Shown here: piece by piece, positions 1 to 9,703 of the stretch
Layout: each line of letters starts with the position of its first letter
Numbering within the stretch: the stretch's first letter is position 1
Assembly: GCF_902635505.1 (NCBI RefSeq)
Contig: NC_045429.1
Coordinates: 426,339,669 to 426,403,668 of the forward strand
Source of the DNA: Sarcophilus harrisii
Lineage: Eukaryota > Chordata > Mammalia > Dasyuromorphia > Dasyuridae
Length of the DNA: 64,000 nucleotides
Direction: 5' to 3'
Made by a program: the position numbers and the translations under genes
The notes under the pieces: generated by a model
Seen by the model: only the letters and a program-made list of their open reading frames with translations
The model's database searches: none
What the model was told of the DNA's origin: nothing

Positions 1-164
1 CTTTCCCTGCCTTCATTCTGTCTAGCCCTTTCTTAAGGCAGGGGAAGTGCCTCATTTGGCTAGATCCACCTTTGTTCCTTACCTGAACCCACAAGGTAAG
101 CCAAGAACCTCCTAAATTCCATCCACCCAGATACAGCATTCCCTCTCCTTCCCCACCTCCCCCT

Positions 165-226
165 TCCCACAAACCCCTACACAGAAAGATCCTTCTGAAA
201 CTTTTTGCTGGAGAATTTTTTTTATT
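165..226 (-). terminator. CDC42SE1: CDC42SE1 poly(A) signal and GU-rich downstream element
   Basis: On the minus strand AATAAA lies at 226-221, followed within about 40 nt by a GU-rich run (TGTGTAGGGGTTTGTGGG). This is the expected arrangement for cleavage at about 205-200. A weaker ATTAAA at 1706-1701 could give a shorter 3'UTR. Confidence 0.6.
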
Positions 227-2334
227 TGAAAAAAAAAAATGTATTTAACAAAGTCTGGCAGTTTTTGTTGTTGTTGTTTGTTTTGATAAATTAAGACTCT
301 CAAACCCACCCCAATCACTTCTGGAAGTTGGTAGAAGTGATGAGGGAAGGCATAAGTAATATCAAGTGAGTTCCATAAAAGGGAAGGCCAATGGTATAAG
401 AGCTTTCAAAAAGGGAAGACAAAAAGGAGTGTGGCCCAAGACTAGAAATAAAGCCACCAGTGTTCACAGATCCAGCTGAGCAGACAGTACCTCACCCTTC
501 CAGAACCAAGTCAATTCCCAGGCAGATTTCTAGTTTCCACTTAGCTTTCAGGGTTAGAATCGAGGCCACCCCTCAAAGCAACCGAAAGATGAGCCAAGTG
601 TGAATCAGAAAATTATTGTGCCACATCAACCGTTGATCTAAAGAGACATTTAAAAAGTAGGAAGAACAGAGTTTTGCAAATGCAAGGGTCTCCCTAGTCA
701 GTGCAGAGGGAGGCAAAGTCCTTAGAAAGATGGAAGAGCTGAGTCTTGGGCCCTGTGCTGCTAATGGTTCCTCACTTAGCACCTCCTTCCTGCCACCGAG
801 GCGACCATAGAGACTAGACAACTCCTTGCCCGAGTGGAGGGTCAGGTTTCGGTTTGGCTTTGTGCCTTCCTCAGTCTTGTTCCCTACCCCTTCAAAAAGG
901 GAAAAAAGCAGAGAACACCCGAGGAAGATTGGAGGTATGGAGACACCCACAACACTGGCCTTTTTTTATCAGGTGGGGAACTACTCAGAATTTATCCTAA
1001 CCCCCACCTGAGTCTGGTATTGCACAGAAGGAGAACAATATGGAGTTTTCACCACTGCACTGGTCCTACCCATCCCAGGGTGCTCTACCAATGCCTTCTG
1101 GGACCTCTCTTCCAATTAGCAAGAATGACCACGTCACAAACATACACCGATCACAGAAACATTAGATACACACGTACAGATATTAAAATAAAATTGCATG
1201 GCTTAGAAAGGTGTAGAATCTTGCTAACCCTGGCTAGAAGGGATTCTCTGTCTGTCCACAGCCCAGCTGCAGAGACTCTTAAGATGGGCCAGAACTGAAA
1301 ATCATTGGGGGAAAAAATACTTCTTCAAACCTCAAATCTACGAGGATTTATACCCCGAGCAGAGTCCTGCCTGTAAGCAGGGCACATTCATGATGAGGTT
1401 TCTAGCTACAAAATCAAAGGTAGCCCTCTCTCTCTCAGGATGGTCAGAAGGTCCTCCCTGAGGTATAACTTCCTTCTGTAGTCCCAGATCCCAACTCCTT
1501 TTTCCATTCTCTCCCTCACCTGTGCCAGCAGGGGAGGTCAATGGAGGTCAAGCCTGATCCTGAAGATTTGACAGAAGGACAAATGTTTAGCACACAGGTG
1601 GTTTCTCCCAATTCCCAACCCTGAGAATAGATGCAGTGGGGATTGTGATAGGTCCTGACATGGTTGGGGGTAATTAAGAGAACTGGTCTTAAATTAACTT
1701 TTTAATTATAAAAAAAAAGAGGAGATAACTGGCAGATAGATACTAATGCTATAGAAACCAGGTTAAAAGGCCCTAGGTATTCCGAGAAAGAGGCTGAAAT
1801 GCTGTGAGCTGAGGAGCTAGAGTCCAAAGGGGGAAATAAGAGAAGTAGGTGGTTGTCTTCCCTGGCCCCTTGCCTGAAAGTCCAAGAAGAGAGCCGGAGA
1901 GGATGTGGATGTAGGTAGCGATCAACAAAGCTGGCCTTAGCTTTGACAGTGCATCCCACCTACCCCAAGAGGAGGATTCCTAAGCTAGAGGTCCAAGTTA
2001 AAGAGCAGCCCAGGGCCCAGACCATCATTAAGGAACCTAGACTTCACCCTTGGTTCCTCCCAAGGGTGGGCGTAAGGGCTCCTATCTCAGGTCACTTGGG
2101 TATCCAAGGCTAGAACTGGTTAGCCAGTGGTCATTTGGTCAGTCCTGCTGCCTTGACCCCATCGCCAGGAGGGGCTTGACCAGGGTGGTAGAGAGAGGAG
2201 TCCAGGCTCCCAAGCCCTTCTAGACACTGATAGGTAGGGAAGACAGAGGGGAAGGTCCCGGGGTCATTGGTTCAGGAAGGGACAGCATTTCTTCTTAGCT
2301 GAGCACAGGACTGGGGATTCCAAGATGGCAAAAC
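205..2334 (-). other. CDC42SE1: CDC42SE1 last exon, all 3'UTR
   Basis: The stop codon exon ends at 2655 with ATG|GTGAGTAAAG, 14 nt past the TAG. An acceptor CCTACTCAG at 2335 opens a terminal exon that is entirely 3'UTR. It runs about 2.1 kb to the poly(A) signal at 226-221. Open frames inside it, such as the plus-strand one at 834-1298, do not resemble known proteins. The exon end is inferred from the signal. Confidence 0.6.
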
Positions 2335-2668
2335 CTGAGTAGGAAAAGAGTGGAATGGTCAGGCTTAAAGGCCAAAGGGAAAGAGTTACTACTGTCTGTG
2401 GCTAATTTAAACATAATGGGATATAGTCTATAGGATATTTGAATTAAATAGACTATATATCTGAATATTTTGGTGTCTGGATTTCTGCCTCTTTCTTTCT
2501 GGCTCTCAGAGGTCTTTTACTCATTGTTCTATCTGCTGGATCTCATTGTGAGATTTCACTCATTTTTTTCCCTCTCCCATTAATTTCCAACCCAAGCCAC
2601 AAGATCTGAGGATGAGGAGGGGAGGTGGGCAGGGCTCCTTTCTCCTTTACTCACCATCTCTCTTAGAA

Positions 2669-3824
2669 CTATAAGCCCCTGGAGCTGCTCCATGGTCTGT
2701 CCCGGTTTCCCTTGGACCTCATTTGCTCTTGTACAGCACCTGTCTGTGAGGAAAAGGCATCTTAGAGAATGACATTAACCCTTCTTTACCTCAACTCCCC
2801 ACACAGATAGTCGTTTTTCCTAGAAAGGAGATACCCTTCAGTCCCCAAGTCTCCTTAACTATGAAGTCATTTCTTAGACCTCACCTTTCTAGCTATATAG
2901 TCTCAGCCCTGTTCTCTTATTCTGTTCTGCTTAAGTATGAAATGTGAGCAGTTTTCCTAATAATACTCTGCATTTTTATAATGCTTTTATTTTTATCTTT
3001 TTTTTTTTAACACCAATTTGATTTTCAAAACCATGTTTTTGAGATGGGTTTTGGAGACTTCCTTTTCACGACTCTCAGGCAATAGCTTTAGCTTCCAGTA
3101 GAAGGGAACATTTCCTATCTTAGACCCCCATTCCAAGCCTCCCTCTTTTCTCATATTTACCATGGAGAGTCCATCTCCAGCTCCCATCTCTCCAGAGCCA
3201 ATGTGTGTTAGATGAACAAAATTCATTGGTTCTCCGATCATTGTCCTGTCAATCCGCCTTCTCTTCTTTTTCTGTTGGGAAAGGGTGAAAAGACTAAGAA
3301 TAAAGGCTGTCAACCAGAGCTGAGAAAGAGGGACAAGGAGCTCAGATCCTCTAGGGAGGAAAGACCCTTTCCTCAATAAAACCATGGAAGAGAAGGGCAG
3401 ATCAGAGTATGAGGGAGACTAGAACTAAAAAGGCATTGTGTCAGGAAGATGGGGAAAAAAGACCTGGGGCGGTGGTCCAGAGGGCAGATGCTGAATCAGC
3501 TGAAGTCACTATTTGATGAGAGAACAATGTGGGTAGTTGCCTAGCACTGCCCCCTTTCCTGCCCACCAGGGAATAGGGAGCAGGATGGGAGAAAACTGAG
3601 ACCATTTTTTTTAGCTTTGCCTCATGTACTATCTGCCTGTGAGACATTAGCCTAGCAGACAAGACACAGTGTGCCTGAAAGGACCAGATTCTGTCAGGTG
3701 TGAACACCACAAGGTATGCTCCCTCTTGTGTGACGGGGTGGGGGAAGGGGGGGGGGGGAAGGAGACTCACCGGCTGGGGTTTCTCTACCACACAGCAGCC
3801 CAGTTTGTGCCAAAACTCACTCAT
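2669..3824 (-). CDS. CDC42SE1: CDC42 small effector 1 (SPEC1), complete coding region in three exons
   Basis: Coding exons are 3824-3771 (18 codons), 3271-3161 and 2743-2669 (stop TAG), joined at GT-AG introns in phase 0. The product is 79 residues, the same length as human. Visible parts are [11 protein letters not shown] at the N-terminus, with Cys10 and Cys11 the known palmitoylation sites; a basic stretch KKKRRR at 19-24; and a CRIB motif at about 30-43 ([14 protein letters not shown]), which binds GTP-loaded Cdc42. The C-terminus reads PWSSSRGL, against PWSNSRGL in human. The family sits at the plasma membrane and dampens Cdc42 signalling to actin and JNK. Donors GTGAGT and GTAAAT and acceptors TTTTTC..CAACAG and CTCACAG are seen directly. 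Identification is by near-identity to the recalled human protein. Confidence 0.96.
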
Positions 3825-4091
3825 GTTCCCTGATGGTTCCAGTTTTGTCCCCCTGCCCGAGGCCCCAGAGGGCTCCTTTTCTGGTCCCTTGGTCCTCCTT
3901 CTTTGAAGACCTCCTTTTTCCCCTTATTCTCCTCGGGGGAATTGACAATTAGAATGAATCAGAAGGACCCGAGACGGTAGAATCTTAAGGACATTCAACT
4001 AGTCAGTGCCTCAGTCCATGGCAGACTAGGAAGGAAGAGGAGAGTAGAACAAATGTAGCCGAAAATTGTATCTTCCTCAAAACTTGGAGAC
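3771..4091 (-). other. CDC42SE1: CDC42SE1 exon with start codon and 5'UTR
   Basis: Upstream of the ATG (3824 on the minus strand), the best acceptor is a pyrimidine tract ending CTCCTCCAG at 4092. This makes an exon of 4091-3771 with about 267 nt of 5'UTR. The donor at 3771/3770 reads CCG|GTGAGT. The acceptor choice is an inference; another one nearer the ATG is possible. Confidence 0.55.
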
Positions 4092-4691
4092 CTGGAGGAG
4101 AGAAGGGGGTAAAGAAGTCATGGCGAGGTACAGCTCTCCTCTGAGAACCCCTTACCCCAGTGCCAGCAGCAGTCTTCCCAGTCTCCTTTTCCTGCCCCCA
4201 TCCCCCATCCTAACACTGCTTCCTCCTTGTCCACTTGAGGACCTACTGGTTTTATAGCTCCAGGCAAAGAGGTGACAGTGATGGACAGGAAAAGGTGAAG
4301 GACAGAAGCCTGTGGCAGCTAGACAGATAAGAGATTTAGGGTGCTGGAGGAAGGAGAGGAGGACTGGGGAGGAGAGCAGGGCTGATTTGGGTTGGGGAGT
4401 GTTGCAAGCTTCAGCTTTCTCTCCCTGAGGTGGGGGCGGAAGAGGAGGGGCAGATAAATAACTTAGAACTGAAGAGGAAATAGTGGTTTCTTCTTCTCAT
4501 CAACAGGGCCCCTACCTTCCTTCTCTACCAACACCATTTCTGCCCTGTCTCGTCCCTCCTCCTAACTTTGCCTCTCATTTTGTCCAATGAAAGTATTTAT
4601 TACCCATAGAAATTTTAAAAAAAATCATTCTGACAATTAAATTCTTCTACAATCTGATTTTAACCTATCTTTCCTGCCTTAATCACGACTG

Positions 4692-4728
4692 TTTTTTTTT
4701 TTTTTTTTTTGGGGGGGGGGGGGGGGGG
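4692..4728. repeat. T19-G18 homopolymer pair
   Basis: Nineteen T are followed directly by eighteen G inside CDC42SE1 intron 1. The G run could form a quadruplex, but such runs are also the places where assemblies err most. Confidence 0.9.
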
Positions 4729-5054
4729 AGTTTGCATTTTAATTTTCAACAAGGCCTTCTAATTAACTGTTGTTGTCCAGTGTCATTATGTTCCCTTTCA
4801 TCTTCCTGCATCAGGGCAGGACAATCCCCATACTTAGAACTTATTCCCTTCTCATCTCTGTCTGATGAAATCTTTTTCTTCAGGATTTGAGTCAGGTGTC
4901 ATGAAATCTCATCATTCCTTCAGAGAAAAACAATCACTGAATATTTAGACTCTTTAAAGAGTGTTTTGGTCAGAATATTCCCCATCACAACCTACTTTGT
5001 GTCATACCAACTTAATCATGTTTGTGCTCTGTCCTCCATCCCAAATAAGATTTT

Positions 5055-5160
5055 AAAGTCTTTGAGGGAAGAGAACCACACGGTTTAACTTTGTATTCCA
5101 GAGCTTAATATAATGCCCTGAACATAGTTGGAACAATAAATGTTCATTAAACTGAAATGA
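5055..5160 (+). repeat. L2 LINE 3'-end relic
   Basis: The segment has the usual L2 tail order: a stretch like 'aagtctttgagggaagaga', then a 'tgccctgaacatagt' stretch, then AATAAATGTTCATTAAA. It is degenerate and short. Confidence 0.6.
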
Positions 5161-5232
5161 TTTCCTCCCTTTTTTCCTCAGGGACAGTTTGTCATAATTC
5201 CTCCATTAACTGACCTTGAAATATAGTCAGGA

Positions 5233-5233
<1 letters not shown>

Positions 5234-5271
<38 letters not shown>

Positions 5272-5294
5272 TACATTATTGTGTGTGTGTGTGT
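5234..5294. repeat. (GT)n microsatellite with duplicated flank
   Basis: There are two GT blocks, 5234-5268 and 5281-5294, each followed by a copy of TTTTTACATTATT. This suggests local slippage duplicated the block together with its edge. Confidence 0.9.
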
Positions 5295-5684
5295 ATGTTT
5301 TTACATTATTTGTCTTTAGTGTGACATGTTTCACTATATAAATGATATGTATATTATATGTTTCTATATATTGCACATTATAGATGTGTTGTCTATATGG
5401 GGTCCTCTATTCCAGCAAGGTTTTAGACCCATTCTCTCCACATACTTTGGAGTGGTGTACTATTCTGCATTATTCCCCACAAGACCCTTGCTCTCACCAG
5501 CCTTGAGTCAACACCCTCCTCTCCACAAGCACCATCAGCTGCTTCATCACCTAATTGCCCATCCTCAACAACTAGATGCTCAGCACCAAACTAAAAGACA
5601 TATCCACTGCTATTTTAAGTGCTTAAGGATCCTTGGTGTGTATAAGATCAGGACCTTTCACTTCAAAACTTGTTATAATTCATT

Positions 5685-5800
5685 TATTCATTAAGTACTT
5701 ACTGAGTGCCTACTATAATAGGCACTGGAGATACAAAGATGGAAAAATAACAATACTGACCCTTAAGTAATTACAATCAATTAGGTGTGACATACATTAT
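5685..5800 (+). repeat. Ancient SINE/L3-like relic
   Basis: The text 'tacttactgagtgcctact' followed by 'ggcactggagatacaaag' is a common mammalian repeat signature, related to copies at about 12890-13010 and 41745-41850. The family name is uncertain. Confidence 0.5.
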
Positions 5801-5804
5801 ATTA

Positions 5805-6262
5805 AAATTCTGTCTCTACTGACCACCAGAAGCTTCAGTCTCTCCCTATTACCTCTAGAACCAGATAACTGACTTCCACATAGTTTCCAAAACCCATTTC
5901 ATATTATTTCCTTTCATTGATTTTATAATCCTGCCAAAATGGGCTACTTAGAACATATATTCTGTATAGTATATTTCATCTCCTGTCTTAATCCCTATCT
6001 TTCCCTTCTCCTCTTGAAATTCTAAGTCTATCTACTAGATGAGGATTTTCTTGGTTTTCTTAGTTGTTGGTCTAAACCCAAACCCAGCTTCAAAATTATC
6101 TTGTATTTCCTTTGCATATATTTAGAATTTATTTATTTGAGACATATTGTTTTCCCTCAGAATGTAAGCTCCTCAAAGACATGGACCATTGCCTTTTCCT
6201 CTTTATATATCTCCTGCCCTTAGCAGTGTTTGACACATAAATGATTACTATGTTCTTACTAA
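5805..6262 (+). repeat. L2 LINE relic, 3' body and tail
   Basis: L2 landmarks occur in order: 'ctccctattacctctagaac', a 'gggctacttagaacata' segment, and 'aatgtaagctcctcaaagac' ending in a 'gtttgacacataaatga' tail. The copy is highly diverged. Confidence 0.55.
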
Positions 6263-6283
6263 ATTATATTGAGTAAGAGCCAA

Positions 6284-6400
6284 AGACAGATAGTAATAGT
6301 TTGCATTAATATACTGAATGTTTACAAAATACTTTTCTCATAGTAACCCTGTGAGGTACAGATACAATCAGATTATCTCCCTTTACCCAGAACAAGTGAA
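6284..6400 (+). repeat. CORE-SINE/MIR-like relic
   Basis: The order 'atgtttacaaaatactttt', 'catagtaaccctgtgaggta' and 'ttacccagaacaagtgaa' matches the central part of MIR-type SINEs common in marsupials. It is partial and diverged. Confidence 0.5.
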
Positions 6401-7079
6401 TCAGGAAAGGGTGAGGGTTGAGGGAGACAGGAAGGGCCTTCAAGGGAGAGGAATTCAAATGGATGAGAGGAGGAGAACGGAAGTGCACTCTTAGCAAGAG
6501 GGATGGCTTAAGTGATGATGGCTCAGAGGCAGGAGATAGCCCGTCTCATTTTTCTCACTAGCCATTAAATCTGGATCCAAAAAAGGAGACCCTCTCTTTT
6601 CCAAATTAAGTCCTTTTAATGAATGTATTCATCAAAATACATTGCCAACTATCTTTATTAAATAAACATTTATTAATTCCCTCCTAGGCCCGGCTTGTCA
6701 TGCTGCACAGTCAACAGTAGCATTTCAGACACCCAAGGTATGTGGCGCCGGAGTTGGGCTATGTAAAGCTGGGGGGGGAATCGCGGTTTTGATGCTTGCT
6801 TGCTGGGGCAAATCCCACCCTCACCAAGCCCATCTTCTGGTCCATTTGTAAACAATACATGCATTAACCTTAAAACCTTCTTAGCCTTATTTCATTTCTC
6901 ACACCGAGGGGCTTCCCTCCCCTAAGCCTGGCTTTTGGACCCTCCCTACTGAGAGCGCCAGCGATTAGAACAGCAATAAAATGGGATCATAAATTTCTAG
7001 GAGACTGAGCCAAGGGAGAAAAGTAACGGAGGATTTGCCGACAAAGGGCATGAGCTAGGACAGGCGATCGGGGTTGGGG

Positions 7080-8960
7080 GGGGGGGGCTCTGGGGGGCGG
7101 CAGTCACAGGGTTTGTCTCAGTGCTAACAGTGGGTGGAAGAGGTCAAGGGGGAAACGGAGGAAACAATGAAGAATCGGAGGAAACTCCCCCCGCCCCAGC
7201 CGGGCAGGCCAGGCGAAGACGGGCTGTCCCGGGGAGGCTGAGCGGACGGAGGCAGACGGGGAGGGGGAAGGAGCCGGCGGAGGGAACAAGGGGCCGGCGG
7301 AGGGAACAAGGGGCCTTCTGTTCCCCCCGCCGGGGCCGGCCGGAGCTGGGGGAGGGAGAGTGTGAGCGGCGCCCGGCCCCGGCGGGGGAATGATGCTGGA
7401 AGCGACCGGGAAGCTCCCTTCTTCCAGCCGGGGGCCATCTGGAGGGGAAGGGGGCCCGCGGGGGGGTCAGGCCTGGGGGGCTGTGCGGGGGCAGGGGAAG
7501 CCCGAGCGCGGCGGGGGCGGGGCTTCCCCCCCCGGGAGGGGGAGTGGCCGAGAAGCGGCCCGAAGGAGAGGGACCCGTTCTAGGAGGGGACTCCCAGCCT
7601 GCCCGAGGGAGCGCCTCACTCGTTCCCAAAGAGAAGCCAGGGCAGGGCGGCGGCTCCCGCCGAGGTCACGGCCCCGAGCGCCCCGAGCGCCGAGGGGGTG
7701 GCGCCCCCGGCCCCCCAGCCGTGAGGGCCCCAGCACCCCGGAGGGGGGCAGAGGCGCGCTGCTCCCCGCTCCCGCCTGGCCCCAAACCGGTTCTCCCGGT
7801 CCCACGGCCTCGGGCTCGCTCCCGCTGCCTGACAAGCCTTCACAAGAAGCAGCCGGAGAGAGAGAGGAAGAAGGGGGGCGGAGGGGCGGGAGAAAGGGGA
7901 AGCTCGGGCTGCAGCACCTCGGCTTCTTCCCGGAAAGGCCCGGGACACGGAGGAGGAGGGAAGGGCCAGGGAGGGGGCCGGGAGCCGGGGTTCTCGGCCC
8001 GGTGACAGGCGCGGGAGAGCCCCGGCCCTCCCCCCGCCGCTCCCGGTCCGGGGGCAGCGCCGCAGCCCGCCGCAGCCGCCCGGAGGGATTCCCCAAATAA
8101 AGCGTCCTCCTGCGGCTCCCGGCCTCCGGCCCCGCATTGCCAGAAGCCGCCCAAGGAGCCCGCTTTTCTGTCCGCGCCCGCCGGCCTGCGGCTGGAACCT
8201 GGAGGCGGAAGTCCCCCATCCTCCTCCGCCGCCGCGGCTGCTCTCTTACCTTACTTGGCCATTGCCCAGCTCCCCCCGCCCGGGGCGCGGATCTCGGTCT
8301 CCCACCAGAATCTCAAGGCTAACTGGGCTCGGAGGGGCCCCCACTTCTTCAGCCCTCGGCTCCCCAATGCCCCTGCGCAGGCCCTTCGGGGGCTCTCGCC
8401 GTGAAGAGCTCGCCAGCCCGGGTTTGCAGAGAGGTTGGGGGGGAGCCGGGTAAAGGGGGGTTCCTCCCGCCCCCACAGCCGCCGCCACCTCCGCTCCGTC
8501 TGGCTCCGACTCTTCCCCCAGCCTCCGGCGGCCCCTCCCCCCCCCCCCCCCGAGCGGACAAAAGGCCGGAGCCGGCCGGGCCCTGCGCTCTGACCTGCCT
8601 CTCCCAGGGACGGCGGTGTCCGCCGGCGACAGAGAGGGGCTGCGGGGCTCCGGCCCGAGGTCCTCCCGGCAGGAACTTCAAGGTTTCTCTCCTAGGCGGT
8701 GCGGGGGACCGAGGGCGGGCCTGCGAGAGGTGGGGCTGGCGGATGGCGGAAACGGTAGCTGCTCGATTACGAAATCCGCCTCCCCGCGGCCGGGCCCGCA
8801 GCTCCCACTCTGGACAGAGCGGGGAATGCACGGCCGGGGGGCAGCGCCGGGAGCCCCCCCCGCCGGGGGAGCCGGGGGCTGAGGGGCTCGGCTGGGCCTG
8901 GGGAGGGCGGAGGCCCGGAGCGGGCGGGCGCCCCGAGTCCCCCCCGGTGCTTGTCGGCTC
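7080..8960. promoter_or_regulatory. CDC42SE1: CpG-island promoter of CDC42SE1, shared with the MLLT11 upstream region
   Basis: A dense CpG island with many GC boxes stands out from the AT-rich flanks. On the minus strand a strong donor AAG|GTAAGA lies at 8250/8249, which marks the likely end of the noncoding CDC42SE1 exon 1, with start sites expected at about 8.3-8.6 kb. MLLT11 starts on the other strand less than 1.5 kb away, so the island may serve both genes. The long open frames here, on both strands, are a by-product of GC richness. A 21-bp tandem duplication (unit GCCGGCGGAGGGAACAAGG plus GG) lies at about 7271-7312. Confidence 0.75.
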
Positions 8961-9539
8961 TTCCCTGAAGGTCAAAAGGAACGTTTCTGCCCTTTGCAGC
9001 AGATTAAACATTAGTGACATTAGACTTCATGGATCACAGACCTCCCTCCCTCTCCCCCGACGTCTCCTCCGCAGGCCTCTCTGTGCCCTTCTCTAAGGGC
9101 AGGTAGAGCTGGGGGGGAGGGGTGTGTGTGCTCCTCCCAGCTTGGTTTGGGGGGGTGTCTTCTGAAAGATGACCGAGAATCAAGAGAAAAATCAAGGGCT
9201 TCTCTGATTCTAAAAGCCATTTCCCATCTGGTGTCCTTGAAGTTGGGGGCGGGGGGGAGAGACAGCCCTTTTAAACCCTCCCCTCTTGCTGCAATGTAGA
9301 CAATTTATTTCATAAAAACCTAAAAATAAATCAAAGAAGAAACTGGTTCCCGGGGCACTGTTAGCAGCTGTCTGGGCGAAATGGAAGTTAATTAACATAT
9401 TGTGACTGGACCTCCATCAGGCCTATCTGATTTCTTCCCCCAGAGAGCCAGGCCCTAGAATCACTGAGAATCAGCAGAGTCAGAGGCCCTAGCTGGGAGG
9501 GGGAGGGGAGCGGGGGAGTCCTTCCGCCCCTTTAGGAGG
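8961..9539. other. Spacer between the CpG island and MLLT11 exon 1
   Basis: GC content falls off across this stretch. It probably contains MLLT11 core promoter sequence, but I see no TATA box. A 'ttagcagctgtctggg' segment with an E-box (CAGCTG) lies at about 9361-9376. No coding sequence was recognised. Confidence 0.4.
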
Positions 9540-9703
9540 GGCTGCATTGCAGGGGGAGACGGAATAGACAGTCAGACTCAGGCAGAGGGAGAAGGCGTGA
9601 GAGCGAGACAGACAAAGCTTCAACTGCAACCTTCTCTTTATCCACCAGCCCAAGACCCCTGAAGGCTGACCCATCCTTGGAACCCCCCGACTGTTGGTGA
9701 CTG
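9540..9703 (+). other. MLLT11: Probable MLLT11 noncoding exon 1
   Basis: A donor GACTG|GTAAGCT lies at 9703/9704, about 4 kb upstream of the single coding exon. Human MLLT11 also has one noncoding first exon and one coding exon. The 5' boundary is a guess. Confidence 0.45.

Larger units (their letters stand above)
4092..8249 (-). other. CDC42SE1: CDC42SE1 intron 1 and its repeats
   Basis: The 4.2-kb intron lies between the inferred noncoding exon 1 and the ATG exon. It holds a T19/G18 homopolymer pair (4692-4728), GT microsatellites (5234-5294), L2 3' relics (5055-5160, 5805-6262), a SINE/L3-like relic (5685-5800) and a CORE-SINE relic (6284-6400). No coding exon was recognised. Confidence 0.5.

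Noticed and set aside
834-1298. 154-codon plus-strand frame in the CDC42SE1 3'UTR
   Set aside because: No family match and antisense to a transcribed UTR; no promoter features.
7124-9096. Long open frames on both strands in the CDC42SE1 CpG island
   Set aside because: They overlap each other in several frames, are Pro/Gly/Arg-rich and carry no family motif. Stop codons are rare in GC-rich DNA, so they are not genes.
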